From contig OY856188.1 in assembly GCA_963693315.1 (NCBI GenBank), forward strand, positions 3,656,257 through 3,720,256: a DNA stretch of 64,000 nucleotides, given 5' to 3'. Made by a program: the position numbers and the translations under genes. Each line of letters starts with the position of its first letter. The stretch's first letter is position 1. Positions 25,680 through 36,989 of this stretch are shown here, piece by piece. Source of the DNA: Diogma glabrata (lineage: Eukaryota; Arthropoda; Insecta; Diptera; Cylindrotomidae). A model generated the notes under the pieces. That model was given only the letters and a program-made list of their open reading frames with translations, had not been told where the DNA came from and did no database searches.

Positions 25680-25965
25680 GTATTCTGATATTACATCTGG
25701 CAATGGTAGTGAGACATTACTAGCCAAGATGAAATCTTAGGTGTACTGGCGGAGGAACTCTATTCAGTCATCAGTGGCAACTCAACTCTTAGCTCTTGAT
25801 GGCATGTTATTGCTGTGTGATCTTTAATTATTAAGACAGACAGTCATCACGTAGTCATGGAATATTCCACTAGCTGGATTATTGGCAACCACCTTTTTTT
25901 TCGTTTTCGAATTTAGGAAATTTGGGCCTATGTCATATGGGATACCCATGAAGAAGAAATCGATG
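25680..25965 (+). mobile_element. Family A 5'-UTR fragment (copy 1)
   Basis: Plus-strand segment matching the 5' UTR of the family A derivative at 59199-59874 (reverse complement), including the stretch around TGGCAATGGTAGTGAGA, the ACTAGCCAAGATGAAATCTTAGG phrase region, and the later GGATTATTGGCAACC region. No ORF of family A follows. The duplicate is at 36360-36645. Confidence 0.7.
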
Positions 25966-26299
25966 AAAAACCACATTTTCTGTACTTGATGTTACACAGG
26001 AATAAAAATAAATTGAATAAAACTTGATATCTTTAGAAAAGCTTCCACCACAGATCGCTTTAAACCAGACAACTGAACCATCCTTGGCAACACAAAATAG
26101 CAGTTTTCCAAAGTATGACGCACAGATTAGTCAATATTCCACTTTCTCCAGAAAACTTCAAGAAAAACGAAATAAACATCAAGAGAATAGCTACGATAAA
26201 TATGGTTATTCTCCTCAGGAAATGTGTTAATTCGAACTAGTAAAAGAAAGAAAAAAATTGATAATATTACGTCGTTACAATCGTTGAACTTAACGAGAA

Positions 26300-27330
26300 A
26301 AATCGGTTTTTATCCGGACATTTCCAAATACCAGTAACAGATTTTAAACTATCCTCAGTGCATTAGCCAACGATAATGGAGTTTACCAAATTAACTGCCA
26401 AAACTGACAAAAACTACATAGGATCAACAAGAGGAAAATAATCATGAGATTTGCGGAACACACAACATAAAACACAACCGGCGACAAATCAGCAGTAGCA
26501 AAACATATAATGAATACAAACCACATAATAGAGACAACCGGGAATTAGAAATAATCAAATCATATCACATTCAACAACAAGAAGATAACCTCCTTAAAGC
26601 ACCTGTATAACCACTTCTAATACCATCAAAAAAAAAATTTAGTTTGGTTAACTCTACATAGAAGCAGGGATAGCCAAACTACCGAAACTCATAAAGAATA
26701 ACATAAGATTCGAGGCCCAAGATTCACAAAAAAGATAGAACAATGAGACCAATATAATCAAATATTGTCACACCTACAGAAAACATGGGCAAATGATTCC
26801 GTGATAAATTCTATAAACAAACATCAGGAATATCAATGTGTAGTAAATTGGCACCATACTTGAGTAATGTGTTCATGAGCCATCTTGAAACAAATCTCTC
26901 CGAAAGTTACAACATTTTTCCAACAGTCACTTCGTAGACATCAAAATTATATATGGAAACCAGATAATTAAAATTTGGAATCTATAGAAAACCAACGGAT
27001 GTAATCAGATTTATCACTAGTGACTTTTCACCATCACATATGACAAAAAAAGCAACCTTTCCCTCTATGCCCCATAGGCTGTTTAACATCCCTATGGAAA
27101 AAGCAAAGAAAGATCATGAAATAAAATTTATAGGAAACACAGCGACACTCTACGGATATTCAATGGAATTTGCCAGGGAAATAATAAGGGAAACACAAAA
27201 CAAAATTTAAAAAGAAACAGAAAACAAATCTTACACCAGAGAAGGAAAATAACAAAGACAGGTTAAGTGTTCCATTCTTTTCAGAAATCAGCAATAAACT
27301 AGCAACGGAAACTACTCATAAACACAATCA
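26300..27330 (+). mobile_element. Rearranged Penelope-like element (copy 1)
   Basis: Decayed Penelope-like retroelement. Around 26374-26600 the + strand reads, across a one-base frame slip, as a GIY-YIG endonuclease: NDNGVYQINCQN, then DKNYIGSTRGK, then MRFAEHT and DKSAVAKHIMNTNH. Around 26840-27210 it reads as the RT: APYLSNVFMSHLETNLS, FVDIKIIYGNQ, then FGIYRKPTDVIRF and HRLFNIPMEKAK. The expected catalytic Asp box between the TVTS and FVDIKI readings is missing. In intact elements GIY-YIG follows the RT; here it comes first, so this is either a rearrangement or a junction of head-to-tail copies. The duplicate is at about 36990-38020. Confidence 0.68.
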
Positions 27331-27737
27331 CGTATCAATCTTAAACTATTAAACAAAACCAATAAACATCAAAAAAATTTAATGAGTGACAAACCAGTCA
27401 GTACCTATAAACTTATACTAATTCAATTTATCTTAATTTAAGTAAACGAAACAAATCATATGTTTTATCATTAATTAAAATACGGTAATTTTATTTTGGT
27501 TTAAATAATATGAAACACTCACCCACACACTTTTTTCAAAATTCTTGTAATTTAATGTGTATGCAGTCACGTTGTATACTTTAACATAAAATTTGTTAGC
27601 AAACTGGTTTTGTTTTTTTTTTAATTTTTGACTTTAGTTAATTTTTTTTTCAATTAAATTACAAAAATTATAATTCACTAAACCAAAATTATTTTTTATC
27701 GAGGTATATATATGATTTCGTTTTTGTTCTTCTTTGT

Positions 27738-27807
27738 GAGCGATGTCTGACCTATAGTACTTAGGAGACATCGCTCCCCCTCGGTTGGCGTTTCTGCCAA
27801 CCGAGGG
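27738..27807. other. Two adjacent perfect stem-loops (copy 1)
   Basis: The first stem pairs GAGCGATGTCT (27738-27748) with AGACATCGCTC (27766-27776) around a 17-base loop. The second pairs CCCTCGGTTGGC (27778-27789) with GCCAACCGAGGG (27796-27807) around GTTTCT. Both are perfect and GC-rich in an AT-rich setting, downstream of the Penelope-like RT relic. I could not find the CUGANGA...GAAA hammerhead core. Function unknown; a retroelement terminal RNA structure is the likeliest guess. Confidence 0.8.
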
Positions 27808-27829
27808 CCGCGATGGTATTTAAAAAAAG

Positions 27830-29130
27830 GGTATTATGTTGATTTACATTCAATATGAAAATAAGAATAATTATTGTAATAAAAAATAAGATCATTTCTT
27901 AACATAAGAATTATTTGTGGTAATATTACAAGGTTTGGTTAAAAAACTTGAATTGACAAAAAACACTGAAGCGATGGTTTTCTCAAAATTTCACGCAAAA
28001 TCAAATTAAAAATTGAACTTTACTTTGTTGGTTAGATGAAGTAAAAAATCATTGTTTGATATTAAAAGAGAGAGCTTTTTCTATACAACAATAAAGAAGC
28101 CCGCGCCAGTAAATTAGAACAAATAAAATCAGAGGTTCGCGCCAATTTTTCTTCTCTTGAAAAAGGTCAGAGAGCTTATATAAAATAACTAAACTAATCT
28201 ATCTGGTCCTATACACCGGAATCTCAGAAAAATACAGTCTTTTGTCGTTCAAAAACTAATAGATGAGATCCCTCCAATATGAGAAATGAAATGACCAAGC
28301 CTAAGTATAACCAAAATTCATAAGGTGGTGGGTGGCTAATTTGAGACTACAGACTCAGACAAAAGTCTGAACAGTGAACCAGCGATGCGCCGCTACATGC
28401 CAGAAGAACTAGAACTGTGTTGGTAATAAGTCGTTGATAATACTGAATTTATTCAGTAAAATCTTTTCCTCGTTAATCGAATATTTTGCTCTAAAATGCA
28501 TATATCACCAAAAGTGAATATTTTCGCAAAAAGCATTCAGTGAAATAGGTGTCATATGAGACGTTGAGTTTTTTTTTAAAAAATTGCATTCTGTTCTTGG
28601 ATGTTGACATATTAGAAATTAGAATATACTAGGAATCTTAACTATAAAAACAACTCTTCGAAATTCGGAACTCTGTGTGTTGAGGGGGCAAGAAGTTGAA
28701 AATGTTAAACGAATTTTTTTTGGAACCTGTCGGTCGAGTGGGATGTCATATAGAAGGTTGAATTTTTGAAGGAAGATTGCAATTCTTTTCTCATAATTGA
28801 GCCAATTTAACTGAGCCAGACTTAACTCTGAACGTAATTCACCAATAAATTTGATAAAATTTACGATAAAAGTATATTTAATGAATTTTAAACAGAAACC
28901 ACGTGTCTTTTGAGGCAAGTAGAAAACGAAATTTTCGTTTTCTTGTTCGAGTGTCAATTTAAAAAAATGCTATATTACATTAAATTCTCGGATCTGTAAG
29001 TTTTGAAATGTAATGTTAAAAAAATTTCAATAATTTAATTCTTTCCGGGTTCAACCATAACGAAGGAAAAATATCAGATTCATAAGGTTTGTGGAAAATT
29101 TTAGTTAAATTTGGTGCAAGTTTCGCGAAC
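27830..29130. other. Duplication copy 1, unassigned part
   Basis: AT-rich non-coding sequence between the hairpins and the family C piece. Parts near 27960-28030 and 28380-28530 have a diverged second homologue at 39990-40290, suggesting it belongs to the same retroelement as the hairpins. No intact ORF; the minus ORF at 28619-28957 has no recognised relatives. Confidence 0.5.
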
Positions 29131-29202
29131 AAATTATCTTTCCTTACATGGTCAATGACGACTATCTCAACGCTAACTTTAAAATTTTGAGGATTAAAGC
29201 TA

Positions 29203-30195
29203 TCAGGAAAAACCCATGAAGGTTAGGCGTTCCAGAAATGAGAGACTCTGTTCATCCATAATGTATTTGCAGAAAATTGTCAAATCCGCAATATTTCGTC
29301 TGTGCTCATTGGTAAGAGTTGAGTTGCCAATCAGTTTAACAGTTCCGCACTGAACAGAATCAAGACACTTCAAACTACTATAATAAGCTCCACCCCATAT
29401 GTGAGAATAGTACTCTATGCAGGGACGTATAAATGATTTGTAAATTAAAAGAAGCTGTTCGCTATTAAAAAACTTACGACATCGTCCCAAAAAGCCCAAT
29501 TTTTGAACAGCGTTCTTAGCTAGGTTAAAAATATGAGAATTCCATTTCAGATTATTACATTTCAGAAGTCTAACAGATTCTTTCTCTACAAAATCTTTAG
29601 AATCGAACTTTAATGGAAACGAGTTAGGTGTGGATAATCTAGAAAAATGACAAGCCTGTTTTTGCTCGTATTGAATTCAACACTATTAGCGAGCCCCCAA
29701 TTCAAAATAGTTAACGGTGAATAAGACGGTGAATAATAACGGTGAATAATAACGGTGAATTTAGGGTTTTCATGAGACGCATGAAGCGTGCTATCATCAG
29801 CAAAACTATGGATAGGACTAATTGTCGAATCTAACAAATCATAAATAAGTAAGAAAGTTGGTGACAAAGCAGAACCCTGAGGAACTCCTGCATTAGTTGA
29901 AAAGACATCCGATGAAACACCATCAACATTGACCCGAAATTTCCGCTCGGAAATAAAGCTTTGTATCCAAGATACAAGTTGCTCATCCAAACCACATTAT
30001 ATACCGAAAGTTTCACCGCGACTTGTTCCACACATGAGTGACAAAGGAAAGTAAACCTCCCGTCGCTCTTCCTTTTCGAAACCCGTATTGTCTTTCATTA
30101 AGTGGCTTGGAAGACTCTAAGAAGCTCATTATATTAAAATTAATATATTTCTCAAAAATTTTAGAAACAACCGATAAAATTGATTGAAGGCAGTC
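29203..30195 (-). mobile_element. Non-LTR retrotransposon fragment, family C
   Basis: Minus-strand RT relic related to but distinct from family A. From high to low coordinates: VVSKIFEKYIN and NERQYGFRKGRATGG (30013-30195), then DEQLVSWIQSFISERKF, AGVPQGSALSP and catalytic HSFADDSTLH (29610-29990), then the thumb with IYKSFIRPCIEYYSHIWG (29203-29499). Several frame breaks. It fuses abruptly to family A copy 2 at about 30195-30200. The lower part is inside the duplicated block (partner 40736-41362). Confidence 0.87.
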
Positions 30196-31154
30196 GAGAC
30201 TATTGATTCGGGCAAAGCATTCCATTTGTACGATGTACGCACAAAGAAATCCCTTTGCATTCTATTACTATGACAGTGAGTAATCTCGGTCGGACGCCTG
30301 CACAAACCGATTGACGAGTAAAACGGGGAAAAACATATGTCTGAGGCATTATGGACCTGATTTCATCCGAGCACTGCTGGTGACGATATTTATAAAAAAC
30401 AACGAGATCAGCAACAGTGCGACGATGTTGCAGGGAATCAAGATCTAATGTTAAATCTCGATCACCAACAATTCGTATAGCTCGCTTTTGAACAGAGTCC
30501 AAAAGAACCAGGATAGTAACAGATGCAGCGCCCCAAACTTGACAACAATACTCCATACAGGGACGAATATAGGACTTATAAATGTGGAGTAATTGATGCG
30601 AAGTAAAATATTTTTTACATCTATTGAGGAGGCCGAGTTTTCTTGACGCGCTCTTTGTCATGGCCATTATATGATCGTTCCAGAGTAAGTCATTGGATAT
30701 TGTGACTCCCCATAAACGAATGCTTTCACATTCGGCTATTTGGTCGTCACACATATTAATTGAAATATCGTTGGGAAACTCGGTCTTTGATCTGGAAACA
30801 ATCAATAGCTGTGTTTTGGTGGAATTAAAATTGACAAAATTTTTGTCACCCCAATCGGCGACTTTTTTTAGGTCCTCGGTTACATTTATGGCAGCGTCTC
30901 TTCGGACGGGATTTATTCGTTCATGCATTTTACCCTTTGAAGAAAGAGGGACGAATGACTTGTGCAGTGTACTATCATCTGCAAAACTATTTTTTGGGTT
31001 ACTGGTGATTTTCAACAGTTCGTTGATATAAATTAAAAATAAAGCGGGAGATAAAAAACTGAGGCTTGGGGTACACCAGCGGTTATTAATTTAGACTCAG
31101 AAGAAAAGCCATCTATAGATACCGAGATGTATCGGTTAGACAGAAAATTTTGAA

Positions 31155-31883
31155 TCAAAATTGAATCAACTTCACGACTGCGGGATGAAAACCGTACGCA
31201 ACAAGTTTGTTGATCAAGTTGGCATGCCAGATTCGATCAAATGCTTTTGAGATGTCTAATGCGATCAAGTACGTTTCACCACCTTTCTCAAGTATGCTAT
31301 TCCAAAGATGTGCCACATACTTCAATAGATCGGTTGTTGATCCTTTGTTTCTAAAACCGTATTGGCTGTCAGATATCAAATGGTTGTCTTCCAAAAATTT
31401 GGATATGAGTGAATTAATATAGTGCTCGTATATTTTAGACATGTCTGGGAGTAAGGCTATTGGTCTATAATTTGAAATATCACATTTCGTTCCTTTTTTT
31501 GGGACAGGCTGAACATTGGCCAACTTCCAGCAGGATGAATAAATACCAGATTTATAGGATTTTATTTTGGTGAGAGTTGGTGCAAGTTCTTTTGAATATA
31601 TTTTTAGGATAACAGGAGAAATGTTGTGCAGACCAGAAATTTCGACAATTTTGGGTTTAAAATGTAACTGTTTCATATTAGCTCTTGAAGACTGGATTTG
31701 GGGTATTTCTTTAGGAGTTTCTAAAACTGTTGAATTTGAAGTAAAGCGTTCCGCGAACAATGTAGCTTTCCTTGCAGGGTCAGTAATGATTGAGTCACCA
31801 TCAATGATAGGAGGGATAGAAGATTTAGTACCACAATTTAAAGAATTAATGGCACTGTAAAAATTTTTGTCAGAAATTGACAT
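31155..31883 (-). pseudogene. Family A2 reverse transcriptase palm (broken)
   Basis: RT fragment with WKLANVQPVPKKGTK, NYRPIALLPDMSKIYEHY, QYGFRNKGSTTDLL and ALDISKAFDRIWHANLI. Compared with copy 0 it has lost about 15-20 residues in the region before ISGLHNISPVILK. It is out of frame with the next RT piece (30200-31015) through a break near 31020-31150. Confidence 0.85.
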
Positions 31884-32160
31884 ACTCGAAAGTTCGAAAG
31901 TTTTGCCGCTTTCGCTCTGTCAATCTCTGCTTTTTCGTTTTCAATTATCTAGTTTGATATTTTATTAGCCTTTAAATATTGGGATCGATTAACAGAGTTC
32001 TTTTTATGAATCCAAATATTTAATAATCTACGTTTGTTTCTAAGAGCCAATTTGGCTGCTTTTGAAAACAAATATTTTTGTTGTGGTTTCATTATTGAGA
32101 AGGGAACGAATTTGTTAATACCGAATTGAATGGTTTCAGTAAAGTTTTGAGCAGAAATAT

Positions 32161-33003
32161 TTACATCGTCATAGTATAAAAACAATGACGATCAAAAGGG
32201 AAACCTAGAAAAAAACTTCGGAGACCATTAGTGTCCAGTTTTGAAAAGTGAAATATTTTACGGGATTTGGGAACTCTAGTTTGTAGCAAATCAGTTTTGA
32301 TAATTGATGTGATTAGATAATGGTCAGAATTTCCAATACTACCCTTATCGACATCGACACTCGTAATATCTGGCATAGATGTGAGATAAAGGTCTAAGTG
32401 AAAACTTTTATCACCGCCATTACGAGGAGTGAAAGTTGGGCTTTTTACAATCTGCGTCAGGTCGTGCGATGCAGCAAATATTTCTGCCTGCCTTCCATTG
32501 TTGTCATCGTCGGTCATTTTGGAAAATTCTAACCACGATTTGTTGTGGACGTTGAAGTCACCGGTAACGATAACCTCACAACTTTGAAATTGTGCTCTAA
32601 TTTCGTCGACAACATCAGTCAAGAGATTAAAAAAATTGAGATTATGTTTATTTGGGGACCGGTATAGAGCTATTGTGAAAAAAGAAATTTCAGGTAGACA
32701 AACCTTTAATACTACTGTGCTGTAGCCATCACCATGTACTTCATAATTTGGAAAGCGTTTATATACAACTCTCTCATGAATGTATGCACATACACCTTGA
32801 TGGAGTTTAAAAACTGATTCGAGCCTATATTTGGGATTTAGTGTTACGTCATAGGGATAGTTTTCAGAAACTTGTGTTTCTGTATGAAAAAGAATATGCG
32901 GTTGGTCGTGCTCGAGATGATGTTGCACGGCGTCCCGGTTGGCATTCAATCCACAAATATTTTGGATGTGTATTTTAAATTTTTTATCAAATGTGATAGT
33001 CAT
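32161..33003 (-). CDS. Family A2 endonuclease, open frame
   Basis: Uninterrupted 280-codon frame for the LINE endonuclease, the only family A endonuclease in the window without a frame break. It has QNICGLNANRDAV and the catalytic FHTETQVSEN box (Glu) near residues 11-45, VTGDFNVHNKSWLEFS in the middle and GNSDHYLIT toward the end. In copy 0 the homologous frame is broken near 12400-12480. The start at 33003 lacks the basic leader of copy 0. The downstream RT is broken, so the whole element is dead even though this domain is open. Confidence 0.8.
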   Translation of the reverse strand: MTITFDKKFKIHIQNICGLNANRDAVQHHLEHDQPHILFHTETQVSENYPYDVTLNPKYRLESVFKLHQGVCAYIHERVVYKRFPNYEVHGDGYSTVVLKVCLPEISFFTIALYRSPNKHNLNFFNLLTDVVDEIRAQFQSCEVIVTGDFNVHNKSWLEFSKMTDDDNNGRQAEIFAASHDLTQIVKSPTFTPRNGGDKSFHLDLYLTSMPDITSVDVDKGSIGNSDHYLITSIIKTDLLQTRVPKSRKIFHFSKLDTNGLRSFFLGFPFDRHCFYTMTM

Positions 33004-33506
33004 TTGATCAAAATATAATTTGTTTTAAAAATGGGTAACTAAACAATAAATCCTATCATATAATAAAATATGACATAGGCCAATATTTCAAGATAGGATG
33101 TAAGAAATAATAAACAGGTGAAAACAAAGTTTTTAAAAAATTTGAAAGGTTACTAAAATATCTATCCATATTGTTCCCACGAGTTTAGACGCAATAAAGG
33201 TCGCCAACAGGCCTTCGTCTATACCTGTTAGAAGTCTATATACAACTGGGGGCGACAGGTGCCCAGAGGATGGTACTTTTGTGGTTTGACCCTGCAAGAG
33301 TTCTCTCTAGTGTGAACCCACCAGGGGGTGCTAATAAGGGAGCACCTTCCCACGACCCGGGCGGCTAAGCCAAGGTCCCCGTTCCCGCTAGACATAACAA
33401 CAGGTTTACGGTTTGCAATAGCAGGCTAGAGCCCACTATAGCTCAGGTACCTCGGGTTCGCCAAGTCCCGTATCACGGTCTAATCACACCAGTGACCCCT
33501 GAGGGG

Positions 33507-33800
33507 GTCAACAATTTTCGGGCCAATTCTACTGATGTAGTTGTTTAAGATGCGTGACCAACCGGAACTTAGCAGAGCTAAAATGGATCTGAGCTGCGTG
33601 ATAATTTGACATCTTTAGTTCCTTATTGTGTCTTCAATAACTTTAGTATTTTTTTTTAATTCCGTTTTATACGTAAAGCTCGTCGATGTTACTGGTGACT
33701 TGGTGGTTACTAACGTAATGTAGGAAGCACTTGCAGTCCGTCTTATTTCTCTATGTGGTGCAATCGTGGATAAGGTGTCGTTGGTGTCGCTGCTGCTAGC
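33507..33800 (-). mobile_element. Family B fragment in duplication copy 2
   Basis: Minus-strand family B sequence corresponding to about 18200-18545, running from the same base as in copy 1 (GTCAACAATTTTCGG). Here the neighbour is family A copy 2 instead of copy 1. Confidence 0.8.
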
Positions 33801-34909
33801 GACAGCCCCAGGTGCCCAGGCCTAGGCCCAGTGTGTCAAAAAAAACAAATTTGAATATATTTTGTATAAAAATCGTATATTTTAGGTGATAATGAGCAGT
33901 AAAATTAAATGTGGAGAAATCTTAATGGTTGGCATCTATATGTGAAGCAGGTGCCTTATTATTGTATTATATGTGTCAAAAATAACATCTTTAAGTGTGT
34001 CAAAAGACTGATTTTTATACATTTTGTTACCCATTTTTTGGCAAACATAAAATTTTGGATTACTTTAGAAACATTTAACACATAAAATTAATTATTTGTA
34101 TGACCTGCAATGTAATTGAACATGAAATTGGACATAGGATATCCAGCTTCAGCTACTTTCAACAAACAGGAACAGTTGGGATCAAACATTTATTTTTACA
34201 AAAGTTGCAATAGCTTAACAGATGCATTTATGCGGAAAACGGAAAATTATTGTGAGAAGTTGTGTGAAGGAATCCAGCTTTGGTCACTGATGACTAATAC
34301 GTACAGTTGCAGAGCATAAGCCTTTTTACTTACCAGAGTGACTTTGGATTGACTTTATTTTATATTTACTCCAAAAACCAGATCATCTCTGCCATAAGCT
34401 TTTGATTTGGCTATAAAATTTCTTGTCACACTTTATCAAATACTTTGGAAATGTCAAGAAAAATTCTGAATGTGAATTCAGGTTATCCAGATATTTGTTA
34501 CTCTTTTGGATATCGAAAAAATACTGGCCAACCTGCCAAGATTCCATCAAAATTCTGATTTCATAAAATAAATATAAAATTTATTTAATAAATTTAAATA
34601 TATAATTTAATTCGACTGAGAGAATAATCAATCTGATCTGACATGGTTGGCTAAAACCTGGGTTTTCGGTATTGGAAAATCCTTAAATCCGCGTACCCGG
34701 GTTAAATCCAGCCTTTTATAACATCAAAAAAAAAAATAAAAATATTTAAAATAAGAAGTGAGAAAAATTTTAGCAAAATTTTTAAGGAACGACTATCAAT
34801 ACCTTCACTGCCCAGCTATATAGGAGGAAAAAGCCAATTCTCATTACAGAAAATTGGAACACAAGTACCAAAAATTTAAAGGTGTAAATGAAGTAAAAAG
34901 ATTTGGATG

Positions 34910-35130
34910 AATGGCAAGCAGTTTGCCAAAATCAATATTGATTTTAATATCCATAATAAAAAGTGGTTGGAATATTCATAGCGTACCGATAACTTTGTCA
35001 GACAAGTCAAATTACTAATTGCTGCTACCATGGAAGACACCTAACTAGAATATCAGACAACAAGAACAATGTGTTGAACCTATATTTTTGATAATATTGA
35101 ATTCCAATCGAACCGCTGTCACGTTTGGAA
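34910..35130 (+). mobile_element. LINE endonuclease scrap (copy 2)
   Basis: Duplicate of the scrap at 24230-24450, with the same IDFNIHNKKWLEYS reading and a few small deletions (for example around 35055-35065). Confidence 0.6.
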
Positions 35131-36359
35131 TTTTAAACTTGCTTACAGGAAGAGACTGAGAAACTTTTATGATCTATATGGAAAAATGTATGTTGTATTT
35201 AGTAGGACCTCACCATATAAGCACTAAGAGTTTCTGATGTGATGATAACGGAATGCGCATTCTTATTCCAAATCGATTAATCACTCCTAAAACTGAACCT
35301 TGATTTACGAAAGACAGTAGCGATAGGAACAGGAACAAACGTTACACATTTAAAACTTAAAATTAAAAAAACTGCAGAAAATCTTAGGATTGATATAAGA
35401 TTGATTCAGTCAATGAAATGTTTATTCAAATTAAAGTAAACAGGTTCGTCGAACATCCCATCCAGCTGAGTTTCTTTTATGGCCAAATTTTCTCTGAAAT
35501 TGTTGAACCCCTCCACTCATTCCCCTTCAAAGAAGAATGAAACCAACTGTTTTTCGAAAGAAATGTAGCACGAAATATGCTCCTTTCTATACTAAAGCAT
35601 TCAATACACTATTAGCACAAATATTGACTAATTGAGAATACTACTTCTGTGTTAGTCGAAGTTGGAGATATTGATAGTAAAGCTATAGGTTTTCAGAGTT
35701 GTTGGTTCTTTCACCTGAAAACTCGAACACAGCGCACTATTTTTTTAAATAAATTAAAATTGTGAAGGGTTTGTTTTGGTTGCTGCAAAGAGGTAGTTTC
35801 ATTTGTCAAATTTAGTTCTTCGGCCACTGATGGGAAAGCATTGGCATTTGAACTGCCGTAAATTCGCACAAGACCAAATTTAAAATTTGGTTTGAATTGT
35901 GTAAACTTACCGTTAAGTATCGCCGACTTCTAGACTAGGTCATTCATCAGGTTAGTGAATATCTTCACTAAATTTATAAAATTTAAAAACAAAAAAAAAT
36001 TTATAAAAATAAAATTAAATTAGAGTTAATGTTTTTTAATAGAATTTATCTTGAAATATAATGACGGGTTTAAATGAAAACCCCGGGTTTGTGGGCTTTC
36101 ACATTTTACAAAAAACCCGGGTAAACCCGTTCTGCAAATCCTACTGAGACAATGGGGCGATTAAACTCAGAGTTGAATTAAAACTACTGGTGGAATGACG
36201 ATGTATTTCAATTGCCCTGGAATAATTAAACTGCAGCTTAAAACAAACAACGAAAGACAGATGGGTGTTCGTCGAATTTAAAAACAATACATTCGATGAA
36301 AGAAACTATACATACCTCGTTTATTTAGATCAAAGTATTGTCTACCGATTCGTTTAGGT

Positions 36360-36645
36360 TGTATTCTGATATTACATCTGGCAATGGTAGTGAGACATTA
36401 CTAGCCAAGATGAAATCTTAGGTGTACTGGCGGAGGAACTCTATTCAGTCATCGGTGGCAACTCAAATCTTAGCTCTTGAATATTCCTTGATGGCATGTT
36501 ATTGCTGTGTGATCTTTAATTATTAAGACAGACAGTCATCACGTAGTCATGGAATATTCCACTAGCTGGATTATTGGCAACCACATTTTTTTTCATTTTC
36601 GAATTTAGGAAATTTGGGCCTATGTCATATGGGATACACATGAAG
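36360..36645 (+). mobile_element. Family A 5'-UTR fragment (copy 2)
   Basis: Duplicate of 25680-25965. It retains about 10 bases (near 36480-36490) that are missing in copy 1 and present in the family A derivative at 59199-59874, so copy 2 is closer to the ancestral state here. Confidence 0.7.
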
Positions 36646-36989
36646 AAGAAATCGATGGAAAACTACATTTTCTGTACTTGATGTTACACAGGAAAGAAAG
36701 CGGAATAAAACTTGATATCTTTAGAAAAGCTTCCACCACAGATCGCTTTAAACCAGACAACTGAACCATTCTTGGCAACACAATATAGCAGTTTTCCAAA
36801 GTATGACGCACAGATTAGTCAATATTCCACTTTCTCCAGAAAACTTCAAGAAAAACGAAATAAACATCAAGAGAATAGCTACGATAAATATGGTTATTCT
36901 CCTCAGGAAATGTGTTGATTCGAACTAGTAAAAGAAAGAAAAAAAATTGATGATATTACGTCGTTACAATCGTTGAACTTAACGAGAAA

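Larger units (their letters stand above)
23357..29633 (+). repeat. Segmental duplication, copy 1
   Basis: Block of about 6.3 kb repeated in direct orientation at 33507-41362, nearly identical by eye over most of its length. Contents in order: family B piece (minus), LINE endonuclease piece (+, about 24230-24450), family A 5'-UTR piece (+, 25680-25965), rearranged Penelope-like element (about 26020-27330), paired hairpins (27738-27807) and a family C piece (minus). Relative to copy 2 it lacks about 53 bases near 23380 and about 510 bases near 23570, where copy 2 continues further into family B sequence. Confidence 0.93.
30200..33506 (-). mobile_element. Family A copy 2, diverged subfamily
   Basis: Minus-strand element with endonuclease and RT like copy 0 but clearly more diverged, so a separate subfamily. 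RT fragments are 30200-31015 (SFADDSTLHKSF) and 31155-31883, linker 31949-32185, endonuclease 32161-33003. The inner 5' UTR (33005-33120) resembles copy 0, but the outer 5' UTR (33180-33506) is an unrelated GC-rich sequence ending in a small hairpin (TGACCCC/GGGGTCA). The 3' UTR and poly(A) are missing; the element stops at the family C junction. Confidence 0.88.

Noticed and set aside
27738..27807. Hammerhead ribozyme, as known in Penelope-like elements
   Set aside because: I looked for the CUGANGA and GAAA core on both strands here and at 39782-39858 and did not find it; only hairpins remain.
34116..34319. 67-codon ORF in the segment specific to duplication copy 2
   Set aside because: No motif or relatives recognised; the surrounding segment is partly family B sequence, so copy 1 probably deleted it rather than copy 2 gaining a gene.
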